Part shown: piece by piece, positions 37,001 through 46,063 of the stretch
Layout of the letters: every line of letters begins with the position of its first letter
Numbering within the stretch: position 1 is the stretch's first letter
Assembly: GCF_030548465.1 (NCBI RefSeq)
Contig: NZ_JAUOSF010000005.1
Coordinates: 124,001 to 188,000 of the forward strand
Reading direction: 5' to 3'
Length of the DNA: 64,000 nucleotides
Source of the DNA: Tamlana sp. 2_MG-2023
GTDB lineage: Bacteria > Bacteroidota > Bacteroidia > Flavobacteriales > Flavobacteriaceae
Notes under the pieces: generated by a model
The model's database searches: none
The model's input: the letters and a program-made list of their open reading frames with translations, nothing else
Told to the model about the DNA's origin: nothing
Position numbers and translations under genes: made by a program

Positions 37001-37516
37001 TAAGGAAACCTTATCATTTAGTTTTCCTGTAATTTGAAGATCTAATTCGCTGTTTAATACAGAGTTTTGATTGTTTCCCACAGTTACTCCTCGAGAAATA
37101 CTTCCCGATGTGGTTAAACCATCAAACGGAACAAAGCTTTTAGTCGAATTTGATTGTTGGAGTTTATGCAAATTTTGAGTCTGACTATTGTGTTTCACAA
37201 TAATATTTTCATCAAGTTCCTTGTAGGTTTTGGTTAGGAAGTTCGGAAATTTCAAATAATTGATAATAATCGTATCTGTATCAATAGGTTGTTTGAAGGT
37301 TAAAATAGCTTTCGAAAAATCTACAGTATATAATGTAGAGTCAATAAGAGTGTTGTCTTTTTTCTGAACTGAAAAAGCACTAGAATTAATACTTACATTT
37401 TCAATAATAATAGTGTCTTTTACGGCAACTTTTTTCGATCTGTAGTTGGAGGGATTGTTCTGTGAGAATCCACAAAAACCAATGAAAAACAAAAGTATAC
37501 AAGTAAAAAATTTCAT
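34094..37516 (-). CDS. Very large outer-membrane-type protein of unknown function
   Basis: 1140 residues from the ATG at 37516, which places a clean signal peptide (FFTCILLFFIGFCGFSQ) at the N-terminus. A TTG 13 codons upstream is less likely. After a beta-rich start (YTVDFSKAILTFKQP) comes the phrase DGLTTSGSISRGVTVGNNQ. A region follows resembling translocation or assembly proteins (LQITGKLNDKVSLRASIQD, NIRAGDIDL, FFAKFSKRVQG-like strands). Then there are hundreds of residues of alternating hydrophobic/polar strands ending VQLKAYF, typical of a beta-barrel. There is no plug and no POTRA repeat that I can see. A conserved flavobacterial envelope protein, perhaps linked to surface assembly; not identified further. 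Confidence 0.75.
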   Translation of the reverse strand: MKFFTCILLFFIGFCGFSQNNPSNYRSKKVAVKDTIIIENVSINSSAFSVQKKDNTLIDSTLYTVDFSKAILTFKQPIDTDTIIINYLKFPNFLTKTYKELDENIIVKHNSQTQNLHKLQQSNSTKSFVPFDGLTTSGSISRGVTVGNNQNSVLNSELDLQITGKLNDKVSLRASIQDANIPLQESGYSQRLDEFDQVFIELFSDRWNIRAGDIDLVNNDSYFAKFSKRVQGLNFNVNLGPEKKETNLFAAGAIVRGQFTRSQFTAQEGNQGPYKLQGPNGELFVLIVSGSETVYVNGVAVKRGENEDYIIDYNAGEIIFNPTFPITSEMRITIDYQFSERNYTRFVAYGGGRYESKKLKLGVSIYSENDAKNQPLQQNLSEDQVEILAQAGNDKTQMVSPSESRAEYNQNRILYKKEVLNGVEQFVFSNDENDELYNVTFTFVGANLGAYALSSINAINNIYEYVGDGLGAYAPIIQLVAPKKTQLAVINGSYSPSEKTTISFEGSGSKNDENLFSVIDDDQNDGFAGKVTLQQALIKNDNNWNLNLLIDNDYISANYRNIEGLYNPEFSRDWNLDQTDLYGIGYNLGNQNLLNTGVQLFHQEKGLIDYKFEHLNFSDGFNGNRHLANINLQLNKFNIISYSSFLNSNATVNNSTFSRSYNRITYSMNKTWVGTKLAFENNEQKNNTTQTLTALSQKFQSYEAFVGVGDSTKVFAEVGYIHRVNDSVRNNILEKVNTSNTVYLDSRIVQNKNTNLSLYANYRTLKNEDDTLDDEHSLNSRLQYSQKLFKQMVHWNTIFETNSGTLPLQDFTYVEVEPGQGSYTWIDYNNNGIQELEEFELAQFQDQGKYIRVLLPNQVFVKTHQNRLSQSLTINPSTWAVSKHKTKKFFSHFYNQTSYLIDRKHERSNSGFNLNPFEDSEDDLLGLQLNFRNVFFFNRGKQHYTTSYTYLENSTRNILSIGFIENNLSSHQLNFNHKIAENWLINMLSAFNTNESKSENYSSKNYNLDESVLNPKLSYLFNTNSSFDIFYQHTNKSNTIGDGETLKQQKYGTSFSFGTSQKSAINGEFNFISNAFEGNSNTPVAYQILEGLQPGKNFTWSLLAQRKLTKFLDLNLSYFGRKTETSKTIHSGSVQLKAYF

Positions 37517-37686
37517 TAGATACTTAAACTGAAAATCCCTTAAATTATTTTGCAAGTGTAACCTGTTAAAACTGCTGTAAAATAATAGGGTAAAAGTAAC
37601 GTATTATTTATTTTAGCTGAAATTAACGCGTTTTAAACGTGAAGTTCCAAAACTTAGGCTAAAAGCTTTCTAAATTAAATTCATAA

Positions 37687-38448
37687 ATGAAAATTATATC
37701 GTACAATGTCAATGGTGTTAGAGCCGCTTTAAACAAAGGTTTTATCGAATGGTTAACAAGTGCAAATCCAGATGTTATTTGTCTTCAAGAAATTAAAGCC
37801 TTACAAGAACAGTTAGATTTAACACTTTTTGAAGAAGCAGGGTACAATTATCACTATTGGTTTAGTGCTCAGAAAAAAGGATATAGTGGTGTGGCTATTT
37901 TGTGTAAAACAAAGCCTAATCATATAGAATACGGTACGGGTATTGAGTCGATGGATTTCGAAGGTAGAAATTTACGTGTCGATTTTGATGATGTTTCTGT
38001 TATGAGTTTATACTTGCCTTCAGGAACAAATGATGCGCGATTAGACCATAAATTGGAATATATGGACATGTTCCAAAACTATATAAACAACCTTAAATTG
38101 GAACATCCTAACTTAGTTATTTGTGGTGATTATAATATCTGTCATGAAGAAATTGATATCCATAACCCTAAAATGAAAGGTGTTTCTGGATTTTTACCAG
38201 TAGAACGTGATTGGATTGGGCGTTTTATTGATAGCGGTTTTATAGATTCTTTCCGATTTGTAAATCCTGAATTACAACAATATAGCTGGTGGAGCTACCG
38301 TGCCAACGCTAGAGCAAACAATAAAGGATGGCGATTAGATTACGCGATGGTTTCGCAACCATTACAAGAAAAAATAAAAAGAGCCGTTATACTTACCGAG
38401 GCGGTACATAGTGATCACTGCCCGATTTTGTTAGAGCTTGAAGATTAA
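37687..38448 (+). CDS. xth: Exodeoxyribonuclease III
   Basis: A 253-residue AP endonuclease/3'-5' exonuclease of the EEP fold. Motifs are SYNVNGVRAA (Asn), CLQEIKA (metal Glu), YLPSG, CGDYNICHEEIDIHNP (Asp/Asn), WRLDYAM and the terminal SDHCPILL with the Asp-His pair. It repairs abasic sites in DNA. It lies divergent from the giant outer-membrane protein gene and 29 bp upstream of the OmpA-like gene on the same strand. Confidence 0.94.
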   Translation: MKIISYNVNGVRAALNKGFIEWLTSANPDVICLQEIKALQEQLDLTLFEEAGYNYHYWFSAQKKGYSGVAILCKTKPNHIEYGTGIESMDFEGRNLRVDFDDVSVMSLYLPSGTNDARLDHKLEYMDMFQNYINNLKLEHPNLVICGDYNICHEEIDIHNPKMKGVSGFLPVERDWIGRFIDSGFIDSFRFVNPELQQYSWWSYRANARANNKGWRLDYAMVSQPLQEKIKRAVILTEAVHSDHCPILLELED

Positions 38449-38477
38449 ATATATACTTATTATTAAAACTAAACAAC

Positions 38478-39437
38478 ATGATTAAAAAAAGTGTTTTTAC
38501 CATTTTTACGATGGCCGTTTTGGCATCTTGTGTATCTCCTAAAATATATAAGGACTTAGAAGCTAAATATGCTGAGTTAAAAAAGGAGAATCGTGATTTA
38601 ACTGAAGACTATGAGTCTTTATTGAAATCGAAAGCTCAGGCAGAGAACGATTTTAAACAAACTAAGAAAGCTTATGACGAAGCTATTGCTGAGCGTAATA
38701 AATTACAAGCTGATTATGAAGCTACTCAAGCCAATCTTGAAGCTTTAAAATCATCATACAGTGCTTTGGAAAAAAACAGTTCGCGTGCCATTGCTTCAAA
38801 TTCAGAGAAAAACAGAGAGTTATTAGCACAACTTGAAGCTAAAGAACAAGCATTATCTGCCGAGATTACCCGTTTAGAACGCCTTAAAAAAGAGTTAGAG
38901 GATCGTTCTAATCGTGTTGCTGAATTGGAAAGCGTAATTGCCTCTAAGGATGCGGCCATGACATCTCTAAAAGATGCGATTTCTAGTGCTTTAACAGATT
39001 TTGAAGGCAAAGGCTTAACCGTAGAACAAAAGGATGGTAAAGTATATGTTTCTATGGAGAACAAGTTGTTATTTAATTCTGGAAGCTGGGCTGTAGGATC
39101 AGATGGACGTAGAGCCGTAGAACAATTAGGAACGGTACTGGGGCAAAACCCAGACATCGCTGTTTTAATTGAAGGTCATACTGATAATGTACCATATAAA
39201 GGTAACGGGCCTCTAACGAGTAATTGGGATTTATCAACCAAACGTGCAACATCAATCGTGAATATTTTAAGAGAAAATAAAGCGATAAACCCAGAAAATC
39301 TAACGGCTGCTGGTCGTGGCGAGTTTGCGCCAATTGCTTCAAACGATTCACCACAAGGGAGAGCAACAAACCGCCGTATTGAAGTCATTTTAACACCGAA
39401 ATTAGACGAATTAACAAAGCTTTTACACGAGAATTAA
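38478..39437 (+). CDS. OmpA-family lipoprotein with coiled coil
   Basis: A 319-residue protein with lipobox LASCVS (Cys about residue 18). A long coiled coil spans about 24-165 (heptads such as AQLEAKEQALSAEITRLERL). A C-terminal OmpA domain follows (about 185-305) with IEGHTDNVPYKGNGPLTSN, LSTKRATSIVNIL and RATNRRIEVIL, which bind peptidoglycan through the conserved Asp and Arg. It tethers the outer membrane to the cell wall; the coiled coil may span the periplasm. It follows xth by 29 bp and is closed by a bidirectional terminator. Confidence 0.92.
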   Translation: MIKKSVFTIFTMAVLASCVSPKIYKDLEAKYAELKKENRDLTEDYESLLKSKAQAENDFKQTKKAYDEAIAERNKLQADYEATQANLEALKSSYSALEKNSSRAIASNSEKNRELLAQLEAKEQALSAEITRLERLKKELEDRSNRVAELESVIASKDAAMTSLKDAISSALTDFEGKGLTVEQKDGKVYVSMENKLLFNSGSWAVGSDGRRAVEQLGTVLGQNPDIAVLIEGHTDNVPYKGNGPLTSNWDLSTKRATSIVNILRENKAINPENLTAAGRGEFAPIASNDSPQGRATNRRIEVILTPKLDELTKLLHEN

Positions 39438-39485
39438 AGTCAATTGGGCTTTTCATTGCAATTGCTAACACAAAGTATTAAACAT

Positions 39486-39524
39486 AAAAAACCTTTCAGT
39501 TTTATTCTACTGAAAGGTTTTTTT
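39486..39524. terminator. Bidirectional intrinsic terminator
   Basis: A 15-bp stem (39486-39500 with 39509-39523) contains ACCTTTCAGT/ACTGAAAGGT and A/T-runs on both sides. It lies between the OmpA-like gene and the convergent SpoIIAA-like gene. Confidence 0.8.
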
Positions 39525-39525
39525 A

Positions 39526-39903
39526 TTATATGGTATAGCTGTCTAACCAAAATTTGGCGGCCTCACGTGTTGAAAAAACATTGAATTTGAAATCTTTGTT
39601 ATTGGCTTGAATTTGAAATAAAGTACTCATAGCTGCAGTAGATGCATTATTAATTATAATAGCCATGACTACCAAATCACAGTTTTCTAAAGATGCTGAT
39701 TTAGCCCGATCAAAAGTACTTAAATCTGGAATTGAAAATTTAAATACAGTTTCGGTTGCTGTAATTATTCCTTTAAGTTTTTTAGGGTACGATTTATTTT
39801 TTTTAAAGCTTGAAATAAAATGACACACGTCGGAAGCATGAATTTCACCTGTGAAGGTAATTTCTAGAATTTGTAATTCATTATTAAATTTGGTTTTAAT
39901 CAT
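39526..39903 (-). CDS. SpoIIAA/STAS-like small protein
   Basis: A 125-residue cytosolic protein. The order of elements, an initial strand pair NELQILEITFTGEIHASDV, a basic helix (SFKKNKSYPKKLKGIIT), a beta strand with DLSTFDRAKSAS, and LVVMAIIINNASTAAMSTLF then a C-terminal helix with REAAKFWL, recalls the SpoIIAA-like/STAS fold found in many flavobacteria. No kinase partner is adjacent, and no phosphorylatable Ser in a typical SpoIIAA position can be named with confidence. Single gene with a terminator on its 3' side. Confidence 0.6.
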   Translation of the reverse strand: MIKTKFNNELQILEITFTGEIHASDVCHFISSFKKNKSYPKKLKGIITATETVFKFSIPDLSTFDRAKSASLENCDLVVMAIIINNASTAAMSTLFQIQANNKDFKFNVFSTREAAKFWLDSYTI

Positions 39904-39959
39904 GGTTTTTAGAATTTGAGGCCTATGAGAAAAATTATTTCAGTTATAGATTTTATTAA

Positions 39960-39990
39960 AAAAGGCCACTCAAAGATTGAGTAGCCTTTT
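39960..39990 (-). terminator. Intrinsic terminator
   Basis: AAAAGGC/GCCTTTT (39960-39966 with 39984-39990) continues after a C-A mismatch into ACTCA/TGAGT with a 5-base loop. On the minus strand a T-run follows, so it serves the lipoprotein gene ending at 40017. Confidence 0.7.
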
Positions 39991-40016
39991 TGGAGTCTAA
40001 AAAATAATTATGCTTT

Positions 40017-40394
40017 TTATCTGGTACAATCAGCAGTCCAAGTTTTACCATCTTCATTGTAAAAAATATTTAAAGAACTTTCATCAATTCTAATGTAGCT
40101 TGTTTCGCTACCTCCAATATTGATGTTGGTTTCTTCATCTTCTTCAAATTCAATACCGTTTATACTCGGTATGTCACTATTTGAGAAATCGAAATTATAG
40201 GTGTCTCCAACTTTGGTAACAAAAACACTGCCGTCTTCTGAAGCAATTGTAGTGTTATCATCGTTATAACCAATTTGACCTTCGTAGGTTCCTGCAAACA
40301 AATCGTTGTCAGCTGGATTGTCATCACTACTACATGAAGTGAATACTAAAGTTACAATTGCAATTAAACTAATGGTTCTTAATAGGTTTTTCAT
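40017..40394 (-). CDS. Small putative lipoprotein
   Basis: A 125-residue protein with a signal peptide and lipobox FTSCSSDD (Cys at residue 21). It then has a Ser/Asp linker and a compact acidic beta-rich domain (FAGTYEGQIGYNDDNTT, VGDTYNFDFSN, INIGGSETSYIRIDESSLNIFY) ending CTR. The pattern of a SCSSDD start and a small beta domain is common among flavobacterial outer-membrane lipoproteins; function unknown. Confidence 0.7.
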   Translation of the reverse strand: MKNLLRTISLIAIVTLVFTSCSSDDNPADNDLFAGTYEGQIGYNDDNTTIASEDGSVFVTKVGDTYNFDFSNSDIPSINGIEFEEDEETNINIGGSETSYIRIDESSLNIFYNEDGKTWTADCTR

Positions 40395-40557
40395 TTTTAA
40401 ATAGTTTTGTTAAACGTCTTTGTTGCAACTACGAACCATGGAAGTCACAAAGATTATACGTTAACACGACTTTAAGGTTTTTAACATAAGTTTTTAAGTT
40501 TAACTGTTTATTGGGCTATTATGGCACAAAATCTTACTTTTCCGATATAAATAGTAT

Positions 40558-40578
40558 AAAGCATTGTAAATGCTTTTT
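40558..40578 (+). terminator. Terminator-like hairpin in the leader of the DUF445 gene
   Basis: A perfect 8-bp stem, AAAGCATT/AATGCTTT, has a 3-base loop and is followed by further T residues, 70 bases before the DUF445 start. No plus-strand gene lies upstream to be terminated, so it may be an attenuator or chance. Confidence 0.4.
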
Positions 40579-40647
40579 GTATTTTAGATTCATGTGCCAT
40601 GCTTTAAGATGAAGTATTAAGTAGTACATTATTATAATAAGAGATTC

Positions 40648-41940
40648 ATGAAGAAAAATAGATTAGGAAACCGCTCCTTGGCCATCGCTGTTATTTGTAT
40701 GGTTGCGGGGTTGGTTTTAAAATACTTTAAAATATATGAAGGCAATACACTTGAAATTCTACTTGCCGGATTTGAAGCCGCTGTAGTTGGTGGTGTTGCC
40801 GATTGGTTTGCGGTACGGGCCCTTTTTCAAGAAATTCCTATTCCGGTGGTGAAAAAACACACTAATATTATTGTTAAAAGCCGCGAAAAGTTATCGGCTG
40901 GGATTGTTGATTTGGTGAATAACGAGTGGTTGTCTAAAGATATGATACGCGATAAAATATCGGTGGTTTCGTTGGCTAAACCTATTGTAGATTATTTAAT
41001 GGAAGACGATAATCAAGAAACCATAAGAAAAACATTAAAGCCAGAGTTGGAGGCTTTAGTTTTAAAGTTAGATCATGATGATGTTGTACACACCTTAGAA
41101 GGCATTATTAAACCTGCTATTAAGGGAAATAACTTAGCCGTACCACTTGGGAACTTGTTGAAGCAAACGGTTGAGAATAAAGATCATTACGGTATACTGA
41201 AAGTGTTTTTAGACGTGCTGAAGGATAAAGTAGGCTCTGAAGCGACTTTAGCCTTTTTAGTAACCGAAGTACAGGTTTTGGTTAATAAGCAAAAGGAAGG
41301 TTCGCCAATAAAAGGCTTGTTGGTTGGTGCCGGACAAGTATTAGGAGCAATAAAGCCACGACGTATTGCAGAAGGTATACAAGAGCAGTTAGTAGCTCTT
41401 ATTGAAGAAGTCCAAAGAGAGCCAGAAACACATAAAATAATTATAGCCTTAGATACCCAACTTCATGATTATGGAGGGCGTTTAACTTCAGGTGATGAAA
41501 AAGCCCAGGCTGACGTGAATCAGTTTGGCGAGCAATTCTTAGAGCGCTTAGTTGATTCTGGAATCGTAAAACAGGGATTGTCTCGTCTAAAATTAATGAT
41601 AAAAGAACATTTATTTGATGGTGAAAACGAATATACCGTATTAATTAGCGATAAGGTAAATGATGCATTGCAAGCATTTCATGATGATTCCTCAAAATTA
41701 GAGCAAACCGATGCTTGGTTAAAATCAACAATACTTCAACTCATCGATACGCACCATCATAAAATAGGGGAATTGGTAGGTGAGAGTTTACAGAAATTAT
41801 CGAATGTAGAATTGGTGAAACAAATAGAGTCAAAAGTGGGCGAAGATCTTCAATACATTCGTTTAAACGGGGCCATTGTTGGTGGTATTGTAGGTATGAT
41901 TATTATGGTTATTAAATTGTTTGTTTTACGTTTGCATTAA
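40648..41940 (+). CDS. DUF445 family membrane protein
   Basis: A 430-residue protein of the DUF445 (YjiN-like) family. One membrane helix pair is at the N-terminus (LAIAVICMVAGLVLKYFKIYEG and LLAGFEAAVVGGVADWFAVRALF, about 10-60). The signature GGVADWFAVRALFQEIPIP is seen, followed by KHTNIIVKSREKLSAGIVDLV. A long helical cytosolic or periplasmic part follows. A last membrane helix is near residue 408-427 (GAIVGGIVGMIIMVIKLFV). Function in the family is unknown. It converges on the two-component regulator with only 7 bp between the stops. Confidence 0.87.
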   Translation: MKKNRLGNRSLAIAVICMVAGLVLKYFKIYEGNTLEILLAGFEAAVVGGVADWFAVRALFQEIPIPVVKKHTNIIVKSREKLSAGIVDLVNNEWLSKDMIRDKISVVSLAKPIVDYLMEDDNQETIRKTLKPELEALVLKLDHDDVVHTLEGIIKPAIKGNNLAVPLGNLLKQTVENKDHYGILKVFLDVLKDKVGSEATLAFLVTEVQVLVNKQKEGSPIKGLLVGAGQVLGAIKPRRIAEGIQEQLVALIEEVQREPETHKIIIALDTQLHDYGGRLTSGDEKAQADVNQFGEQFLERLVDSGIVKQGLSRLKLMIKEHLFDGENEYTVLISDKVNDALQAFHDDSSKLEQTDAWLKSTILQLIDTHHHKIGELVGESLQKLSNVELVKQIESKVGEDLQYIRLNGAIVGGIVGMIIMVIKLFVLRLH

Positions 41941-41947
41941 AAAAAAA

Positions 41948-44900
41948 CTAATTCTCATTAAACATAAATTTATTCGTTGATTTATATTTTCCAGGAGTAA
42001 CCGTATACTTCGCCTTAAAGGCCCTATTGAAATGTGATAAACTTTTAAATCCTACTTTTACAGCGACTTCGGCAACTTGAAATTTATCCGTTATTAATAG
42101 CTCGGCCGCTTTTCTTAGTCTATAGATTTTAATTACTTCGTAAGGTGTTTTGTTTGTTAGAGCTTTAGTTTTTTCAAATAATTGAGATCGGCTTACGCAT
42201 AATTCCTTGGCTAAACTGTTTATATCAAACTCTTGGTCGTCAATGTTTTTATCTATTAAATCAAATAGTTTTCTAACAAATAGTTTGTCATTATCATTAC
42301 CTCGGTGTTTTTCAATGCTATGTGGGAAATCTATTTGGAACCGTTCCCTCAATTGTTTACGTGTTTTAAGTAGTGATATGGATTGAGTTACCAAATGTTT
42401 TACATGGAAAGGTTTGTTTATATAAGCATCTGCGCCTATCCCAATGCCTTCTAGTTTACCTTGTAAAGATGATACCGCTGTTAATAGAATAACTGGGATA
42501 TGGCTTGTTTTTATATCTGTTTTAACAGATTTACACAGTTCGATGCCGTTAATTAAAGGCATCATAACATCTGATATAATTAAATTTGGCCATTCCTTAT
42601 CTAAAGCTAACAAACATTCTTGACCATTAGAAAATAATTCTACGGCAAAGTATTGTGATAAAACATTTTCTAAAAAATGGCGCATGTCATCATTATCTTC
42701 CACAACAAATACCTTTTCATTTTTTACTTCATCATCTATTGAAAAATTATTGAAATCAAATTCTTCATTGAACAAAACAGGGTGTTGATATTTTTGAGAT
42801 TTTTCTTCTTTGATGATTTCGGTTAATATATCGGTTCTCTTTTTGTATTCATTAAGGTTGCCTATCGGAATTTTAAAAATAAACTCAGTACCATTACCTT
42901 TTTCATTATTTACTAGTAACTCCCCTTGATGTAAGTCTATTAATTTTTTAACATAGGCTAAGCCTATTCCAGAACCGACTTGTTGTAATGCGCTATTCTG
43001 ATTTGATTGGTAAAAACGCTCGAAAACAAAGGGCAGATCTTCCTTGCTAATGCCTATGCCAGAATCTTTAATGGAACAGCTTAAAGTGCCGTCATGTTCC
43101 ATGCATTCAATTTTTATGGTGTCGTTCTGTCTAGTAAATTTAAATGCATTATTGATGAGGTTATTTAATATTTTTTGTAGCATATTTTTATCTGCTATAA
43201 CAAATATATCTTCATGAGGCGTGATTAATTCTAATGTTTTGTTCGAGTTTTTTGCTAAGTATTGGAAATCAATTGTAAGTTTCTTTAAAAAGCGGGTAAA
43301 ATTAAATTTCGACTCTTTTATTTGTAATAAGTTCTTTTCTGCTTTTCTAAAATCATGAGATTCCTCTACTAATTGCAATATTTTTTTTGATTGTCGCTTG
43401 ACTAGATTTAGGTAATCTCTAATGGTTTGGTCATGTTTAAAACGGTCTAAAAACATTTCTAGAGGCCCAATAATTAGTGTTAATGGGGTTCTAAATTCAT
43501 GTGAAATATTGGTGAAAAAGCGTAGTTTTTCTTCGCTTATGGCCATTTCTTGACGTTTTTCAAGTTGTTCTATTTCTAATTTGTGTTGTAGTTTAAAAGA
43601 GCGTAGGTATAGTTGAATAATAAGAATGAGGATAGCTAAACCCAAAACAATATATAAAGTATAGGCTAGGTGGGTTCTAAGAATGTGTGGGGTAATTATA
43701 ATATTAAGTTTTTTAGTTTCTCCCCAAATATTATCTCTGTTAGAGGCAGCAACTTCTAAGGTGTATTCGCCCGGAGGTAGCCCATTAAAGTGTAGCATGT
43801 TTTTCTCTGAAGGCGTTATGATCCAATCTTTGTTAATTGGGACTAGTCTGTGTCTTATAAGATGTGCTTTAGGACTTTTAAAATGTAAAGATGTTGCTTC
43901 TATTGAAAAAACGTTTTGATCGTAGTTAAGATTTAAATGGTTCATTAAGGCTAGTTTCTTTTCTAGAATCACTCTGTCGTCAATGCTGTCGCCTGGTTTT
44001 ATCACCTTATTGAATAAGGTAAAATCCCCGAGTTCTAGTTTAGGTAAGTTATTCACCTTTTTAATGTCCTGTGGTTTGAAATAAACGAACCCTTCTCTAC
44101 CTCCGAATAACATAGTGCCATCATTTAGTTTAGTTGAGGCAAATTCAAAATTAAGAAAGGGTAACCCATCATCTTTTTGATACTTTCTAAATTCTTTCGT
44201 TTTGGTAATAAATTTATTAATACCTGCATTTGTAGATAACCATAAATTATTCTCTACATCACACTCTATACGTTTTACACCATTATTGATTAAGCCATCC
44301 CGTTCTGAATAGGTTATAAATTTTGGAGAAGAAAAAGCTTGTGTTACTTTAGTGATTCCACCTTGATCGGTAGCTACCCACAATTGATTTAAGTGATCTC
44401 TTAAAATACAAGAAACATAATTACTTGAAATGGAAGTGTCATTAGTTTTACTTTGATAATTAGAAACTTTAATCGAAGAAAATTTTTTGTCGTTTGCAAT
44501 TTGAAGCCTATAAAGACCATTGGTTTCAGAGCCTAGCCATACATAGTTGCCAGTTGGATCTGGATAAATATAGCGAATGTAGGGAAAGCCTAGAGGGTAG
44601 TTGGTTTCCTTGTTGAGGTTGTTTATTTCAAATGTTTCAGAGTTTTTAGTTGGTGATAGTCGGTACACGCTTCTTTTATCTGCAACCCAGATATAGCCTT
44701 TTTGATCTTCAGTTATTAATCGAATTTGTGCATTATTAAAATTAGAATATTTTGAAGAGGTAATTAATTTAAATTCGGTTTCATTATGTTTTTTTAAAAA
44801 CAACCCCATTTGAGTGCCTCTTGGAGAAAACCAAATATTATTTTGGGAGTCTTTATAAATAATTCCTGTAAACTCGGTGCCTTGAGGAGGCCTCTTAAAG

Positions 44901-46063
44901 GGTAAAGGCAAGAATGTTTTTGTGTTTAAATCGAATAAAGAAATCTTTCCAAAATAAGTTGATATTAAAACGCTATGGCCGTTAAAAGGCGTTAAGCTTA
45001 CTACATTATTGGTTTCAATACCATGTGTAAGACCTTCACTTTTATTGTAACTTTTAAAGCCTGAATTGGCGATTTCAAACTCGTAAAGCCCTTTGTTAAA
45101 CGTTGTAATCCAGCAACGCCCTTTTATGTTTGTAGAAATAGAGCTTACGTATATTTCATTTGTTTTTAGAGCACATAATTTTAATTGATTTGTAGGCTTA
45201 TTGGGATTAAAATTTTTAATTTTTACCACTCCAGAAACTGCGCCTAGCCATAGTGTTCCTTCATTATCTATAGAGATATATTTGTAACGTTTGTCTTTAA
45301 ATAGTGTGAATTGATAGGTAGGGTTAGGCAATAATTCTATATAGGCTATACCATGTGATTTAAGTACAAATAAGCGCTTGTTATTGTCCTTGTATATGCC
45401 AAAACAAGGACCGATGTTATCTTTAAAAACTTGTTTATACTTTTTTGTTTTACAATTGAATATCAATAAACCTTTTGATGTTGAAATGGCTAATTTTTCA
45501 TCATTTATAAGAATCATATCATTAAAAATGAACGACTCATTGGTTTGTAAATTAGGTGTATATGTACCAATCAAACTGTAATTAGAATCAAAATGGAGTA
45601 ATGCCGAATTTTCAACTAGGCAAATAACTTCGCCACTGTTTAAAGTAATAATTTTTGTTACACGTTTTAGTTTTTGTTTGTTTGTTGTTGCACCATAAAC
45701 AGTAGATATTTGATCTGTTTTTAGGTCTAAAATATTGACGCCGTACTCGGTTCCAATCCATAATTTGCCTTTGATGTCTTCATTAATTGAAAGTACGCGG
45801 TTACTTAAAAGAAGTTGATTTTCTAAGTTGTTTCGATACTCTTTAAAGGTGTAGCCATCATATTTATTAAGGCCATCATAAGTGCCAAGCCAGATATATC
45901 CATAACTATCCTCAAAAATTGTGGTGACACCATTATGAGATAAGTTATCTGCAGTTGAGAATTGCTTTAAGGGTGAAAAATAACACGCTTGACAAGCAGA
46001 CCAATTATAAAATAATACCAGTAAAAAGAATATGAATAGGTCTTTTTTTGTGGAGGTTAACAT
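41948..46063 (-). CDS. Hybrid two-component system sensor/regulator (HTCS)
   Basis: A 1371-residue one-protein two-component system. A signal/anchor at 1-25 is followed by a periplasmic Reg_prop double beta-propeller (about 30-700, with repeated blocks like YGYIWLGTYDGLNKYDG and NLWLSTNAGINKF). A Y_Y_Y domain (about 735-795) and a membrane helix (about 796-820) follow. HisKA has the phospho-acceptor H855 in FFTNISHEFRTPL. HATPase shows NLINNAFKF, DSGIGIS and GSGIGLAYVKK. The receiver has D1165 in LIISDVMMPL, and the AraC-type HTH spans about 1260-1368. HTCS proteins sense oligosaccharides and activate glycan-utilisation genes. It is divergent from the GH16 gene, its probable target. Confidence 0.93.
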   Translation of the reverse strand: MLTSTKKDLFIFFLLVLFYNWSACQACYFSPLKQFSTADNLSHNGVTTIFEDSYGYIWLGTYDGLNKYDGYTFKEYRNNLENQLLLSNRVLSINEDIKGKLWIGTEYGVNILDLKTDQISTVYGATTNKQKLKRVTKIITLNSGEVICLVENSALLHFDSNYSLIGTYTPNLQTNESFIFNDMILINDEKLAISTSKGLLIFNCKTKKYKQVFKDNIGPCFGIYKDNNKRLFVLKSHGIAYIELLPNPTYQFTLFKDKRYKYISIDNEGTLWLGAVSGVVKIKNFNPNKPTNQLKLCALKTNEIYVSSISTNIKGRCWITTFNKGLYEFEIANSGFKSYNKSEGLTHGIETNNVVSLTPFNGHSVLISTYFGKISLFDLNTKTFLPLPFKRPPQGTEFTGIIYKDSQNNIWFSPRGTQMGLFLKKHNETEFKLITSSKYSNFNNAQIRLITEDQKGYIWVADKRSVYRLSPTKNSETFEINNLNKETNYPLGFPYIRYIYPDPTGNYVWLGSETNGLYRLQIANDKKFSSIKVSNYQSKTNDTSISSNYVSCILRDHLNQLWVATDQGGITKVTQAFSSPKFITYSERDGLINNGVKRIECDVENNLWLSTNAGINKFITKTKEFRKYQKDDGLPFLNFEFASTKLNDGTMLFGGREGFVYFKPQDIKKVNNLPKLELGDFTLFNKVIKPGDSIDDRVILEKKLALMNHLNLNYDQNVFSIEATSLHFKSPKAHLIRHRLVPINKDWIITPSEKNMLHFNGLPPGEYTLEVAASNRDNIWGETKKLNIIITPHILRTHLAYTLYIVLGLAILILIIQLYLRSFKLQHKLEIEQLEKRQEMAISEEKLRFFTNISHEFRTPLTLIIGPLEMFLDRFKHDQTIRDYLNLVKRQSKKILQLVEESHDFRKAEKNLLQIKESKFNFTRFLKKLTIDFQYLAKNSNKTLELITPHEDIFVIADKNMLQKILNNLINNAFKFTRQNDTIKIECMEHDGTLSCSIKDSGIGISKEDLPFVFERFYQSNQNSALQQVGSGIGLAYVKKLIDLHQGELLVNNEKGNGTEFIFKIPIGNLNEYKKRTDILTEIIKEEKSQKYQHPVLFNEEFDFNNFSIDDEVKNEKVFVVEDNDDMRHFLENVLSQYFAVELFSNGQECLLALDKEWPNLIISDVMMPLINGIELCKSVKTDIKTSHIPVILLTAVSSLQGKLEGIGIGADAYINKPFHVKHLVTQSISLLKTRKQLRERFQIDFPHSIEKHRGNDNDKLFVRKLFDLIDKNIDDQEFDINSLAKELCVSRSQLFEKTKALTNKTPYEVIKIYRLRKAAELLITDKFQVAEVAVKVGFKSLSHFNRAFKAKYTVTPGKYKSTNKFMFNEN

